Assembly: GCA_963977005.1 (NCBI GenBank)
Contig: CAXBMQ010000024.1
Span: forward strand, 1 to 64,000
Length of the DNA: 64,000 nt
Direction of reading: 5' to 3'
From: CAXBCP01 sp963977005
GTDB lineage: Bacteria; Pseudomonadota; Alphaproteobacteria; MPNO01; UBA830
Shown here: in pieces, positions 26,501 through 34,844 of the stretch
Position numbering within the stretch: the stretch's first letter is position 1
Layout of the letters: the number at the start of each line of letters is the position of its first letter
Translations under genes and position numbers: made by a program
Notes under the pieces: generated by a model
Seen by the model: only the letters and a program-made list of their open reading frames with translations
Database searches by the model: none
What the model was told of the DNA's origin: nothing

Positions 26501-27804
26501 CTGATATTGTCCTTGTACTGCTTTTTCACGACGGTGCGCAGTGCGGGCGGCAGGTCCTTGAGCGAGATTTCCTCGCGCTTGCGCTTGCCCTTGTTGAGTT
26601 CCTTCGCCTGGGTTTTCACCGCCGACAGGATCAGATCGGACAGATCGGATCCTTTGAAATTATTGAAAAAGCCCGGCAGGTTCGGCGTAATCCGGCCCTT
26701 GATCAAAAAGAACGCGCTGGTGCCGGAACCGGAATTCTTGGTAGCGCCGGGCTTTTCGAAGAAAACGTATACGTTTCCCTTGTTGGCGGAATAGTAGTTG
26801 CTGCCCTTGGTCAGCTTGACACTGCCCACGAGCGATTTGATCTGCTTGGCGATCGCTGCGGGGGCCAGGGGCATTGTCTTGAGCAGGTTGTCCGCGATCG
26901 CCTGGAACCGGGCAACATCGGCTTTCGACGCGCCGCTCTGGGTAAACGAGATGACTTTTACCGGTTTCGGGTCAGATCCCGGCGCGCTCTGGCTGCCGCC
27001 GGTCGCCCTGGCATCGCGCCAGATCTGCTGTTTGCTGTTTGCGCCATACGGCTTGCCCGCGGGGTCGACGCTGATGCGGTGCAGCGTACCGTTGCCGTTG
27101 GCCCAGCTTCCCTTCACTTTGGGATCGTATTTCCAGACCGAACCGCCGCCCTTGCCGGTGCTGTAGCCGCGTGACGCGACGCCCCAGACGTCCCCGTTAC
27201 CGCCGATACCGAGATCGAGCGCCTTGCCTTCGAGCCTGACCCATTTTTTGCCGTCGTGCCGGAAAACGTCGTTCTTCTTGTTTACCCCCCAGGCGTTGCC
27301 CTTCGGGTCGACATCGATCCGCATCAATTCGCCGGGAACCCGCTGCCATTTCCATTTTCCGGGAGTATAGCGCGACCGCCATATCTGCCCCCCTCCGGCG
27401 CCCTGCTGGGTGTTCGTCAGCCACACCCAGCCGCCGCCGATGCCGACATCCATCGTGCGGACGCCTGCCTGCTGCCAGCGCGCGCCCTTCTTGCCGCTGT
27501 GATAGTGAAGCGTGCCGTCGTTGCGCACCGCCATCACCGATCCGTCGGGAGCGACGTCGATATTCTGGAGATTCGTCAGGCCGGGGAACTTCACCCACTT
27601 CTTGCCGTCGAGACGCCACGCCTGGCGGCCGGGGCCGATGCTCCAGACGGTGCCCGCGTGACCGACGCCGATATCCAGCGATTTTCCGGGTAGCGATTGC
27701 CATTTCGGACTCTGTGCGGCGGCCGGCGCCACGACCCCCGCCATGGATATCGCGACAAGCGCACCGGCAACACCGGTCCTCAAACAGCCTATTGAACAAC
27801 TCAT
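23527..27804 (-). CDS. Large exported tectonin-propeller and ricin-lectin protein
   Basis: An approximately 1,425-residue exported protein. A signal peptide (about residues 1-30, ending APAAAQS) is followed by about six tectonin-type blades (about 32-265, with repeated DIGVGHAGTVW-, IDVAPDG- and WGVNKKNDVFRHDGKKW-like units). Then comes a long domain without recognised relatives (270-840), an Ala/Lys-rich helical stretch (855-905), a Pro-rich linker near 938, and a first ricin-type beta-trefoil (about 970-1080, QxW-type motifs and CLD repeats). A Cys-rich region follows, and a second ricin-like segment (1355-1425) closes the protein. The start at 27804 is chosen because AAAGGGG precedes it. 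Tectonin and ricin domains bind sugars or lipids; the middle could be an effector. Function is unknown. Confidence 0.85.
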   Translation of the reverse strand: MSCSIGCLRTGVAGALVAISMAGVVAPAAAQSPKWQSLPGKSLDIGVGHAGTVWSIGPGRQAWRLDGKKWVKFPGLTNLQNIDVAPDGSVMAVRNDGTLHYHSGKKGARWQQAGVRTMDVGIGGGWVWLTNTQQGAGGGQIWRSRYTPGKWKWQRVPGELMRIDVDPKGNAWGVNKKNDVFRHDGKKWVRLEGKALDLGIGGNGDVWGVASRGYSTGKGGGSVWKYDPKVKGSWANGNGTLHRISVDPAGKPYGANSKQQIWRDARATGGSQSAPGSDPKPVKVISFTQSGASKADVARFQAIADNLLKTMPLAPAAIAKQIKSLVGSVKLTKGSNYYSANKGNVYVFFEKPGATKNSGSGTSAFFLIKGRITPNLPGFFNNFKGSDLSDLILSAVKTQAKELNKGKRKREEISLKDLPPALRTVVKKQYKDNISFPAGFQAAAAITLRGVFAGAVKAIGLPNKDLTLRVGMEQPEYSISGNAPDADDNTFYAELIRHGAWKKPFNLDGTTIWDTTIGINTDLIMKVFGYGHVNKGNNFVLYYDGPVPRKNVPPDDLKKIAFAFGAHELSYKQYLNLMLSFQIPMTGTKKLAFVDGVSGFSNAMIKGVKKGVNALPLDAMKITQSALKRYKPKQGEIPPPKYYSVQAVGPKGKLGEEEGPLIRLNGAARALGMNVAAFKGELSKSGMTASGKVGDTLSLGPFGRAGMSGTLDTQLDAKRQFFGVTGTIKAGKLGGRDFLVDLKPTEARFRSDATCTYPFDVSAGVKITDPRRISLKNLPFKPLNAVPDAGKMIKCGAGLLYAIKDGVVYAFKGGKKVAEFADNLMQKNEATKLASNAVKFAGGKTVKAAGEAAKLIKADKAADGAKKAAEAAKKAAEAAARETAKRAKEAAAAAKLAANLSKNIATNVAGSVGKAFSNAIGGGVGAVKKLFGKGKKSPPPRPPNANDCRDNEFWNHTIKRCMTRGYQMLVDTRRGSNDPRCLDIINAVVHNGQHVQTYPCSGGWWQQWRLQANGWIQTPNGRCLDAKDRRVGQNVQTWNCLNKPSQKWSIDEFGRMRTSNGLCAVPANKPGRIGWITLVRCGAVSGKKRDWTAVTLFEDYHRKYRFSKEYLLPIHMYGEWACHAENHVYACNAAPAYRNRHLVYTIGFVNAHQFALVNAQKKTCISTDANRGGRNAFGGGCDYQPWNLWTAQPVAANGNIAQGNKNPTHMLNGVFVFRNVHNGLCLTSKLGNVDNFAKWSLKRCDVAKHPTQRVKLRNVGAGNRRTWTHKTVATKLAIGQQCLTVVNNKANNAGVGSYTCSKRRISGNGTREKLARVKQALAHNGIRHSIEYLDESGYFVIRPRLEYGKKCLDVLNATKSSGARIVQYTCHRGASQQWLAVSGRSGSFLVKNRNSGLCMQRQSNGAMIQAACQSGNNAQRVRLTR

Positions 27805-28017
27805 ACTACGCCCCTTTATTTTAGCCCCGGCAGATGCCTTTGCCGGCATGTCTACCAATTTCACCCTTCATCGCAGGCGCCAACCTGCCCGGTTCAACCT
27901 GAACCAAATCTGAATGGGTTTTGCCTCAGCAGCGGCAAAGACTCAAGGATCAGTGCTTCCGGTGCGGCACCGGGATACCGTATAGTCCTCGAAAATATGA
28001 TGAACGGGAGAAATTCA

Positions 28018-28881
28018 ATGACCAAGCCGTGCCCGGGGCCAGCGCCTGCCTCTCCCCCGAAACTGAAAGCGCCGCCGGGTGCCTGCGACACCCACGCCCA
28101 TATTGTCGGTCCGTTCGACCGGTTCCCGCTTGCCGAAGAGCGCGGATACACCCCGCCGGTGTCGGATCTCGCGGCTTTCGAGGCATTTCAGAAAACACTC
28201 GGCATCGATCGCGCCGTCATCGTCCACCCCAGCTGCTACGGCACGATGATGGATATCACCATCGACGCCGTCACCCGGATGGGCGACCGTGCCCGCGGCA
28301 TCGCCGTCGTGGATCCGTCGATCACGGACGCGGAGCTCGACCGGCTGGATGAAGCCGGCTTTCGCGGGCTGCGCTTCACCACACTTCTGAAGGGTGGTGC
28401 CGATGTCAGCGGCATCGCAGCGATGGCGGAGCGAATCAAACGCCTCGGCTGGCACATCCAGATGTTTATAGATGCAGAGAACCAGCTTCTTGATCTGTTA
28501 CCTGCCCTCAAGGAATTGCCGGTAGACCTCGTCCTCGACCACATGGGGCATTTCCAGCCAGGCGCCGGGGTCGATCACCCGGCATTCCAGGCAATGCTGA
28601 AGCTGGTGGAAGGCGGCAGGTGCTGGGTCAAGCTGTCGGGTGCCTATCGCGCGTCGAATGCAGCGCCGGACTGGGACGACATGACCGGTTACGCGACCGC
28701 GTTGATCGAAACGCGACCCGACCGGATGGTCTGGGCCACCGACTGGCCTCACGTGATGCTGTGGGACAAACCGATGCCCGAAGGAGCCGATCTGCTCGAC
28801 TGGGCGCTGTCCTGGAAGGTCGACGAGACCACGCTGAAACAGATCATGGTCGACAACCCGGCGGAACTATACGGGTTCTGA
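28018..28881 (+). CDS. Amidohydrolase family protein (2-pyrone-4,6-dicarboxylate lactonase-like)
   Basis: A 287-residue metal-dependent hydrolase of the Amidohydrolase_2 family. The N-terminal CDTHAHIVGPFDRFP supplies the HxH metal motif and closely resembles LigI-type lactonases that open 2-pyrone-4,6-dicarboxylate in lignin-aromatic catabolism. Further blocks are DLVLDHMGHF (His) and the C-terminal VWATDWPH with the catalytic Asp. GGGAG precedes the ATG at 28018; the upstream ATG at 27997 has no such site. D-galactarolactone isomerase is a close alternative. The LigA/LigB-type dioxygenase pair at 49.8-50.9 kb would suit such a pathway but is far away. Confidence 0.82.
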   Translation: MTKPCPGPAPASPPKLKAPPGACDTHAHIVGPFDRFPLAEERGYTPPVSDLAAFEAFQKTLGIDRAVIVHPSCYGTMMDITIDAVTRMGDRARGIAVVDPSITDAELDRLDEAGFRGLRFTTLLKGGADVSGIAAMAERIKRLGWHIQMFIDAENQLLDLLPALKELPVDLVLDHMGHFQPGAGVDHPAFQAMLKLVEGGRCWVKLSGAYRASNAAPDWDDMTGYATALIETRPDRMVWATDWPHVMLWDKPMPEGADLLDWALSWKVDETTLKQIMVDNPAELYGF

Positions 28882-28888
28882 CCGGCGA

Positions 28889-29572
28889 TCAGGCAGTTTG
28901 CTTCAGGGGAGCGATACACCCGGCATCGTCGTTCCGCACATTGTTGACCCGCGTGGAAACCCGGTAAAATGCCATTTCATCGGGCGGAAATGCCCGGATA
29001 ACGTTGGCCGCCTCGGCCGGGCTGCCGGTGAGCCAGCGATCGAAATCGGCCGGATCGACGATGACCGGCATACGGTGATGGATGGGGGCCAGTTTCGCGT
29101 TCGCGTCCGTGGTGACGATCGTATACGTTTCAACCGTCTCGCCCACGTTTTCGGCATCTTCGGGCGCGGTCCACGTTTCCCACAGCCCGGCAAACACGAA
29201 CGGTTTACCGCCCCTGAAACCGATCCGGAAAGGCTGTTTTGCATCGCCTTCCTTGCGCCATTCGTAAAAACCGTCGGCCGGTATCAGGCAACGGCGTTCC
29301 CGATAGGCATCGCGGAAGGACGGTTTCTGCGCGACCGTCTCGCCACGCGCGTTGATGAGCTTGGATGCCACAGACATATCCGCCGACCAGGACGGTATCA
29401 GCCCCCAGCGCAGCATATCGATTTTCCGCCCGCCGTCCCCGTCGGCGCGCACCACCGGCGCCATCTGGGTCGGCGCTATATTGAAACGCGGTTCCAGATT
29501 GGGCGTGACCGCGAAGTTGATCAGCGTCCGCAGCATCTCGGGGGTGATGGTCAGAGTGTATCTTCCGCACAT
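28889..29572 (-). CDS. SOS response-associated peptidase (SRAP/YedK-type)
   Basis: A 227-residue SRAP domain protein that shields abasic sites in single-stranded DNA by forming a thiazolidine link through Cys2. The catalytic Cys is in place right after the initiator Met (MCGRYTL). Other conserved parts: FNIAPTQ, WGLIPSW, the NARGE motif (Asn74-Glu78), the active Glu104 in GFYEW, and the active-site His in HHRMPV. The complete motif set supports an active protein. It converges on the amidohydrolase gene with only a 7-bp gap. Confidence 0.93.
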   Translation of the reverse strand: MCGRYTLTITPEMLRTLINFAVTPNLEPRFNIAPTQMAPVVRADGDGGRKIDMLRWGLIPSWSADMSVASKLINARGETVAQKPSFRDAYRERRCLIPADGFYEWRKEGDAKQPFRIGFRGGKPFVFAGLWETWTAPEDAENVGETVETYTIVTTDANAKLAPIHHRMPVIVDPADFDRWLTGSPAEAANVIRAFPPDEMAFYRVSTRVNNVRNDDAGCIAPLKQTA

Positions 29573-29664
29573 GGCACCAGTTTAACCGATCGATCATCCG
29601 CGCGCCCGTATTGTCGCTGTCGCGATGCATCACTATGATGCCGCTCCGAATTAATGGAGTTTCC

Positions 29665-30489
29665 TTGGCTTTTTCAGATAGTGAGCGTCGCGACCTTATG
29701 GCGGCCGCGACCGACATCGCGGACCGCGCCGGGAAAGTGATTCTCGAGGTCTACGACACCGATTTCGACGTGCGCCGCAAAGACGACAATTCACCCGTCA
29801 CGGAAGCCGACGAGCGGGCCGAGGCTCTGATCCTGCCGGCGCTACGCGATCTGCTGCCCGGTATCCCCGCAATCGGCGAAGAAGCGGTATCGCAGGGCGA
29901 TGCCGAAACCGTCGCCGGCGATGTTTTCTGGCTGGTCGACCCGGTCGACGGGACGAAGGAATTTCTGCGCCGGAGCGGAGAATTCACCGTCAATATCGCG
30001 CTGATCGAAAACACGGTGCCCGTTCTCGGCGTCGTGACAGCGCCTGCCTTGAAACGCGGTTTCCGCGCCTGCGGTATCGGTACCGCGGAGCGGCGGGAAG
30101 GCTTCGGCAAAGACAGCGATGGCGAGCATGGCTTGGACGAGGACAATGGCAAATGGCGGCCGATCTCTGTGCGGTCGATCCCGCCCGCGGGCGCCATCGT
30201 GGCGTCGAGCCGGTCCCATGGCGACCGCACGAAAATCGAAGAACTGCTGGCCGGCATGAACATCCAGAAGCACGTAACCGCCGGCAGTTCCCTGAAATTC
30301 TGTCTTCTGGCCGAAGGATCGGCGGATGTGTATCCCCGCTACGGACCGACATCCGAATGGGATACGGCGGCGGGTCACGCCGTCCTCTCCGGCGCGGGCG
30401 GCAGCGTCCGGACGTTTGACGGCGCAGAGATGGCCTACCGCAAGCCGGGATGGCGAAACCCGGAATTCATCGCCCGCGGCGCCCAGTGA
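29665..30489 (+). CDS. cysQ: 3'(2'),5'-bisphosphate nucleotidase CysQ
   Basis: An approximately 274-residue Mg2+-dependent, Li+-sensitive phosphatase that removes the 3'-phosphate from PAP/PAPS made during sulfate assimilation. Motifs of the inositol-monophosphatase fold are present: SPVTEADERAE, IGEEAV, WLVDPVDGTKEF (metal-binding DPxDGT) and the C-terminal SEWDTAAGHAVL. The start is unclear: ATGs at 29635/29638 lack a Shine-Dalgarno, whereas a TTG at 29665 follows ATGGAG, which I prefer. The stop overlaps the next gene by 4 bp. An insert near residues 150-165 (GFGKDSDGEHG) is unusual. Confidence 0.88.
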   Translation: MAFSDSERRDLMAAATDIADRAGKVILEVYDTDFDVRRKDDNSPVTEADERAEALILPALRDLLPGIPAIGEEAVSQGDAETVAGDVFWLVDPVDGTKEFLRRSGEFTVNIALIENTVPVLGVVTAPALKRGFRACGIGTAERREGFGKDSDGEHGLDEDNGKWRPISVRSIPPAGAIVASSRSHGDRTKIEELLAGMNIQKHVTAGSSLKFCLLAEGSADVYPRYGPTSEWDTAAGHAVLSGAGGSVRTFDGAEMAYRKPGWRNPEFIARGAQ

Positions 30490-31451
30490 CCGAAGCGGCG
30501 ATCGAAAAAGCGTCGACGGAGACCGTTATCCGTGCCGCCGAATTGCTGAGATCGGGAGAGCTTGTCGCGTTTCCGACCGAAACGGTGTACGGGCTCGGTG
30601 CCGACGCGACATCGGATGACGCCGTCGCCCGCATTTTCGATGTTAAAAACCGTCCGACCTTCAATCCGCTGATCGTCCACGTAACGGATGCGGAGGCCGC
30701 TGGCGGTATCGTGATTTTCACCGAAACGGCGCGCCTTCTCGCGGATGCCTTCTGGCCGGGCCCGCTATCGATCGTTCTGTCGCGCAGTGAAACCTCGCCG
30801 GTTTCGCTGCTGGCAAGCGCCGGGCTCGACACCATCGCAATCCGCGTGCCCGACCAGCCGACGGCGCAGGCGATCCTCGCCGCCGGCGGCATCCCGATCG
30901 CCGCGCCGAGCGCCAATGCATCGGGCAGAATCAGTCCGACGGCAGCCGGGCACGTCGCCGCCTCGCTGGGCGATGCCGTTTCCCTGATCGTCGATGACGG
31001 CCCCTGCCCCATCGGCGTCGAATCCACAGTGGTCGATTGCACCGGCGATACACCGATCCTGCTTCGGCCCGGCGGTATTACGGTGGAACAGATCGAAGCC
31101 GTGACCGGCCCCATCGCGGCTGCCGGCGACAATAACACCCCCCCGTCATCGCCCGGCATGCTTGAAAGCCACTACGCACCGGATGCCGGTCTCCGCCTGA
31201 ACGCAACATCGATCAGGCGCGGCGAGGCCTTGCTATCCTTCGGCGAGCACGACCTGACGGGTTTTTCGATGGAGCAGAATCTCAGCGTTTCCGGCGATTT
31301 GCGGGAAGCCGCCGCAAATCTGTTCGCCATGATGAGGATACTGGATACATCCGCCGACGCCATTGCCGTCATGCCGATTCCGGCTCACGGGCTTGGCCGG
31401 GCGATCAACGACCGGTTGCGGCGCGCCGCGGCGCCGCGCGACGGAGCCTAG
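30486..31451 (+). CDS. Threonylcarbamoyl-AMP synthase (Sua5/YwlC type)
   Basis: A 321-residue enzyme that makes L-threonylcarbamoyladenylate from threonine, bicarbonate and ATP for the t6A37 modification of ANN-decoding tRNAs. The YrdC domain (residues 1-200) has ELVAFPTETVYGLGADATSD and KNRPTFNPLIVHV. GIPIAAPSANASGRISPT completes it. The extra C-terminal Sua5 domain begins after the linker PSSPGMLESHYAPDAGL, so this is the long Sua5 form rather than short TsaC. The GTG at 30486 overlaps the cysQ stop (GTGA), so the two are translationally coupled; an ATG at 30450 in the same frame is less likely. Confidence 0.93.
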   Translation: MTEAAIEKASTETVIRAAELLRSGELVAFPTETVYGLGADATSDDAVARIFDVKNRPTFNPLIVHVTDAEAAGGIVIFTETARLLADAFWPGPLSIVLSRSETSPVSLLASAGLDTIAIRVPDQPTAQAILAAGGIPIAAPSANASGRISPTAAGHVAASLGDAVSLIVDDGPCPIGVESTVVDCTGDTPILLRPGGITVEQIEAVTGPIAAAGDNNTPPSSPGMLESHYAPDAGLRLNATSIRRGEALLSFGEHDLTGFSMEQNLSVSGDLREAAANLFAMMRILDTSADAIAVMPIPAHGLGRAINDRLRRAAAPRDGA

Positions 31452-31536
31452 CCCAGCTTTACGTTGCCGCTTGACCCCATTACCGGATACCCTCACATGA
31501 TCTATCCGTGGCCCCGGAATTCAGGAAACCCGTCCA

Positions 31537-32973
31537 ATGAATGCAACCGCCCTGCGCGAGATTGACCAGAGCATCCTCGACCGGATTCGAGCCGTCGTCG
31601 GCGATGCCGGCGTCATCACCGATGAAAATGACAAATCGCCGTTCCTGAACGACGAACGCGGCTATTACACCGGCAGGTCCCCGATGATTGTCCGCCCGGC
31701 GACAACCGCAGAGGTATCGGAGGTCGTAAGTATCTGCAACGAAACCCGAACTCCCATCGTGCCGCAGGGCGGCAATACCGGCCTGTGCGGCGGCGCGACG
31801 CCTTACGAACACGGTGGCGAGATCGTCATGTCGCTGACCCGCATGAACAGGGTCCGGGAGCTCGACGTGCTGAACTACGCGATCACGGTCGAAGCCGGCG
31901 TTATCCTGGCCGACGTCCAGAAAATAGCGGATGAAGCCGACCGTTACTTCCCCCTCAGCCTCGGCGGCGAAGGCACGGCACGCATCGGCGGCAACCTGTC
32001 GACCAATGCCGGCGGTACTGGCGTGCTGCGATACGGCCCCGCACGCGATCTGTGCCTCGGTCTCGAAGCGGTGCTTCCCGACGGGCGCATCTGGAGCGGC
32101 CTGACGGGCCTGCGCAAGGACAACACCGGATACGATCTCAAACACCTCTTTATCGGCGCGGAGGGCACGCTCGGCATCATCACCGCGGCCTGCCTGAAAC
32201 TGTTTCCGCGGCCGGCCGACATACAGACCTCATTCGTTGCCGTGAAGGACGAACACGCCGCCGTCGAACTTCTGGCCCGCGCCCGCAGCATCACGGACGA
32301 CCGTGTCGTTACGTTCGAATACATGCCGCGCGCAGCCATTCAGTTCGCCCTCGACCATATCGCCGACACCCGCGATCCGATGCAGACCGAATACCGGCAC
32401 TACGTGATGATGGAACTGGCGGCAGGCGAAGGGTCTGCGGCAGGTCTTCGCGAGATGGTGGAAACGGTCCTCGGCGAGAGCATGGAAGACGGCGTCGTTC
32501 TCGATGCCGTCATCGCCGAGAGCGGCCAACAGGCGGCCGATTTCTGGCGCATTCGCGAAACGATTCCGGAAGCGCAAAAATTCGAAGGGGCGAGCTCGAA
32601 GCACGACATATCCGTCCCCGTCTCGAAAGTGGCCGATTTCCTGGTGGACGCCATTGCCGACCTGAACCGGATGGTCCCGGGCATCCGGCCCTGCGCGTTC
32701 GGCCATGTCGGTGACGGCAACGTGCATTTCAATCTGTCGCGGCCGATCGATATGTCGGACGACGATTTTCGTGCATTGGAACCCGAAATCCACACCGCGG
32801 TTTATGACCGTACAGTTGCCATGGGTGGATCGATAAGCGCCGAACACGGTATCGGCCGGCTTCGGCGCGGCGAACTTGAAACCTATAAATCGCCGGTGGC
32901 GCTGGATGTAATGCGCGCGATCAAGGCGGCGCTCGACCCCAACGGGATCATGAACCCGGGCAAAGTACTCTAG
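31537..32973 (+). CDS. FAD-linked oxidase (GlcD/D-2-hydroxyacid dehydrogenase-like)
   Basis: A 478-residue flavoprotein of the vanillyl-alcohol-oxidase fold. The FAD-binding PCMH domain shows PIVPQGGNTGLCGGATP, then GEGTARIGGNLSTNAGGTGVLRYG. The C-terminal FAD-oxidase domain has CAFGHVGDGNVHFNL, then SAEHGIGRLRRGELE, and finishes with DPNGIMNPGKVL. These are hallmarks of D-lactate, glycolate and D-2-hydroxyglutarate dehydrogenases. The single-subunit length fits D-2-hydroxyglutarate or D-lactate dehydrogenase. It is followed after 10 bp by an acyl-CoA dehydrogenase gene, probably in one operon. Confidence 0.9.
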   Translation: MNATALREIDQSILDRIRAVVGDAGVITDENDKSPFLNDERGYYTGRSPMIVRPATTAEVSEVVSICNETRTPIVPQGGNTGLCGGATPYEHGGEIVMSLTRMNRVRELDVLNYAITVEAGVILADVQKIADEADRYFPLSLGGEGTARIGGNLSTNAGGTGVLRYGPARDLCLGLEAVLPDGRIWSGLTGLRKDNTGYDLKHLFIGAEGTLGIITAACLKLFPRPADIQTSFVAVKDEHAAVELLARARSITDDRVVTFEYMPRAAIQFALDHIADTRDPMQTEYRHYVMMELAAGEGSAAGLREMVETVLGESMEDGVVLDAVIAESGQQAADFWRIRETIPEAQKFEGASSKHDISVPVSKVADFLVDAIADLNRMVPGIRPCAFGHVGDGNVHFNLSRPIDMSDDDFRALEPEIHTAVYDRTVAMGGSISAEHGIGRLRRGELETYKSPVALDVMRAIKAALDPNGIMNPGKVL

Positions 32974-32983
32974 GAGAACAGAG

Positions 32984-34741
32984 ATGGCTGAATACACCGC
33001 ACCGCTGCGCGATATGCAGTTCGTGATCGAGGAACTGGTCGGACTGGAAGATATCGCCGCGCTGCCCGGCTACGAACACGCGACGCCGGACGTCGTTCAC
33101 GCCATTCTGGAAGAAGCCAACAAGATGGCGCGCGATGTCCTGTCGCCGATCAACCGGGCCGGCGATCTTGAAGGCTCGCGGCTTGAAAACGGCGTTGTCA
33201 TAACACCGACCGGGTTCAAAGAGGCCTATCACGCCTATGTGGACGGCGGCTGGAACGGCCTTCAGTTCGATGAGGATATCGGCGGCCAGGGGTTGCCGAT
33301 GCTGATCGCCACCCCGGTCTTCGAGATGTGGGACGCGGCGAATCTGGCCTTCATGCTGTGCCCGGTTTTGACCATCGCGGCGGTTGAATGCCTTGAAAAA
33401 TTCGGCACCGCGCAGCAGAAAGAAAAATGGATGCCAAAACTGGTGACCGGCGAATGGACCGGCACCATGGTCCTGACAGAGGCCAGCGCCGGTTCCGATG
33501 TCGGCTCGCTGCGCACCCGCGCTGTCCCCGAAGACGGCCACTACCGGATTACCGGCCAGAAGATATTTACGACATGGGGCGAGCACGACTTTACCGAAAA
33601 TATCGTTCACATGGTGCTGGCACGGACGCCCGACGCCCCTCCGGGCACTCGTGGCATTTCGCTGTTCATCGTGCCGAAGTTTCTCGTCAATGACGACGGA
33701 TCGCTTGGCCAGCGTAACGACCTGAGGGCAATGTCGCTCGAACACAAGCTGGGTATCCATGGCAGCCCTACCTGTGTCATGCAGTTCGGCGAGAACGACG
33801 GCGCGATCGGCTATCTCGTCGGCGAGGAATGCCGCGGCATGGAATACATGTTCGCCATGATGAACTCGGCCCGCCTCGCCGTTGGCCGCGAGGGCGTCGG
33901 CATCGGCGAGCGCGCCTACCAGCAGGCAGCGGAATATGCCCGCGAGCGGGTGCAGGGCAAGGATATCGCAAACCCGGTCCTGAGCGAGGTACCGATTATT
34001 CATCATCCCGATGTCCGGCGGAACCTGATGACCATGCGAGCCCTGACCGAGGCGACACGGGCGCTCGGCTATTACGTCGCCGCCAAGCAGGATGTCGTGC
34101 GCAAACACCCGGACAGCGACGTAAAGGCTGCTGCGCAGGCGCGGATCGATCTTCTGGTACCCATCGTCAAGGCCTGGTCGACAGATTGCGGCGTGGAGAT
34201 CGCGTCGCTCGGCGTCCAGATTCACGGCGGCGCGGGTTTTATCGAGGAAACAGGCGCCGCCCAGCATTACCGCGACTGCCGGATCACGCCGATCTACGAA
34301 GGGACGAACGGCATCCAGGCGATCGACCTTGTCGGCCGTAAAATTTTGCGCGACCGGGGCGAAGCGCTCCAGCAGCTGATTGACGAAATCCGCGATACCG
34401 AGATCGAGGATTCCCTGATTGCGGACGCCATCTGGTCCGCACTCGATGCACTGAAAGTCACCACCGACTGGATGCTGGCCGACCCGGGCGATGACCCCCG
34501 GATCGTGATGGCCGGCGCGACGCCGTATCTCCGCGCGCTGGGACTTATCACCGGCGGGTGGCTTATGGCCAAGGCGGCCAATATCGCCTCGTCTGCCAAA
34601 GGCGACGACGACTTTTACAGGGCGAAACGGGCAACCGCGCGGTTTTACGCGGCGAATCTGTTACCCCAGGTGGCCGGATACGCCCATGCCGCCAGAGCCG
34701 GCGCCGACGACATTATGGCCATATCCGCAGACGCTTTCTGA
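32984..34741 (+). CDS. Acyl-CoA dehydrogenase, DmdC-like, with extended C-terminus
   Basis: A 585-residue acyl-CoA dehydrogenase, about 200 residues longer than typical members. The extension is shared by the DmdC group (3-methylmercaptopropionyl-CoA dehydrogenase). Visible motifs: MVLTEASAGSDVGSLRTRA, ITGQKIFTTWGEHD, EHKLGIHGSPTCVMQFG and IYEGTNGIQAIDLVGRKIL. The last carries the catalytic Glu (YEGT) of the family. AGGAGA precedes the ATG at 32984. DmdC would imply use of the algal sulfur compound DMSP, but no dmdA, dmdB or dmdD is seen here, so a general acyl-CoA role is equally possible. Confidence 0.88.
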   Translation: MAEYTAPLRDMQFVIEELVGLEDIAALPGYEHATPDVVHAILEEANKMARDVLSPINRAGDLEGSRLENGVVITPTGFKEAYHAYVDGGWNGLQFDEDIGGQGLPMLIATPVFEMWDAANLAFMLCPVLTIAAVECLEKFGTAQQKEKWMPKLVTGEWTGTMVLTEASAGSDVGSLRTRAVPEDGHYRITGQKIFTTWGEHDFTENIVHMVLARTPDAPPGTRGISLFIVPKFLVNDDGSLGQRNDLRAMSLEHKLGIHGSPTCVMQFGENDGAIGYLVGEECRGMEYMFAMMNSARLAVGREGVGIGERAYQQAAEYARERVQGKDIANPVLSEVPIIHHPDVRRNLMTMRALTEATRALGYYVAAKQDVVRKHPDSDVKAAAQARIDLLVPIVKAWSTDCGVEIASLGVQIHGGAGFIEETGAAQHYRDCRITPIYEGTNGIQAIDLVGRKILRDRGEALQQLIDEIRDTEIEDSLIADAIWSALDALKVTTDWMLADPGDDPRIVMAGATPYLRALGLITGGWLMAKAANIASSAKGDDDFYRAKRATARFYAANLLPQVAGYAHAARAGADDIMAISADAF

Positions 34742-34844
34742 TTCGGTCGAATCCGCTTGCAACGGACGGTCAAAGGCGCGATAAGGCGCGACTTTTTTAC
34801 CAACCCAAACCGGGTGCGGATGCACCTGCGAGGAGGCCCGATGG

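Noticed and set aside
34774..34800. GGCGCGA repeat with T-run after the acyl-CoA dehydrogenase as a terminator
   Set aside because: The two copies are direct rather than inverted, leaving at best a 4-bp GCGC stem.
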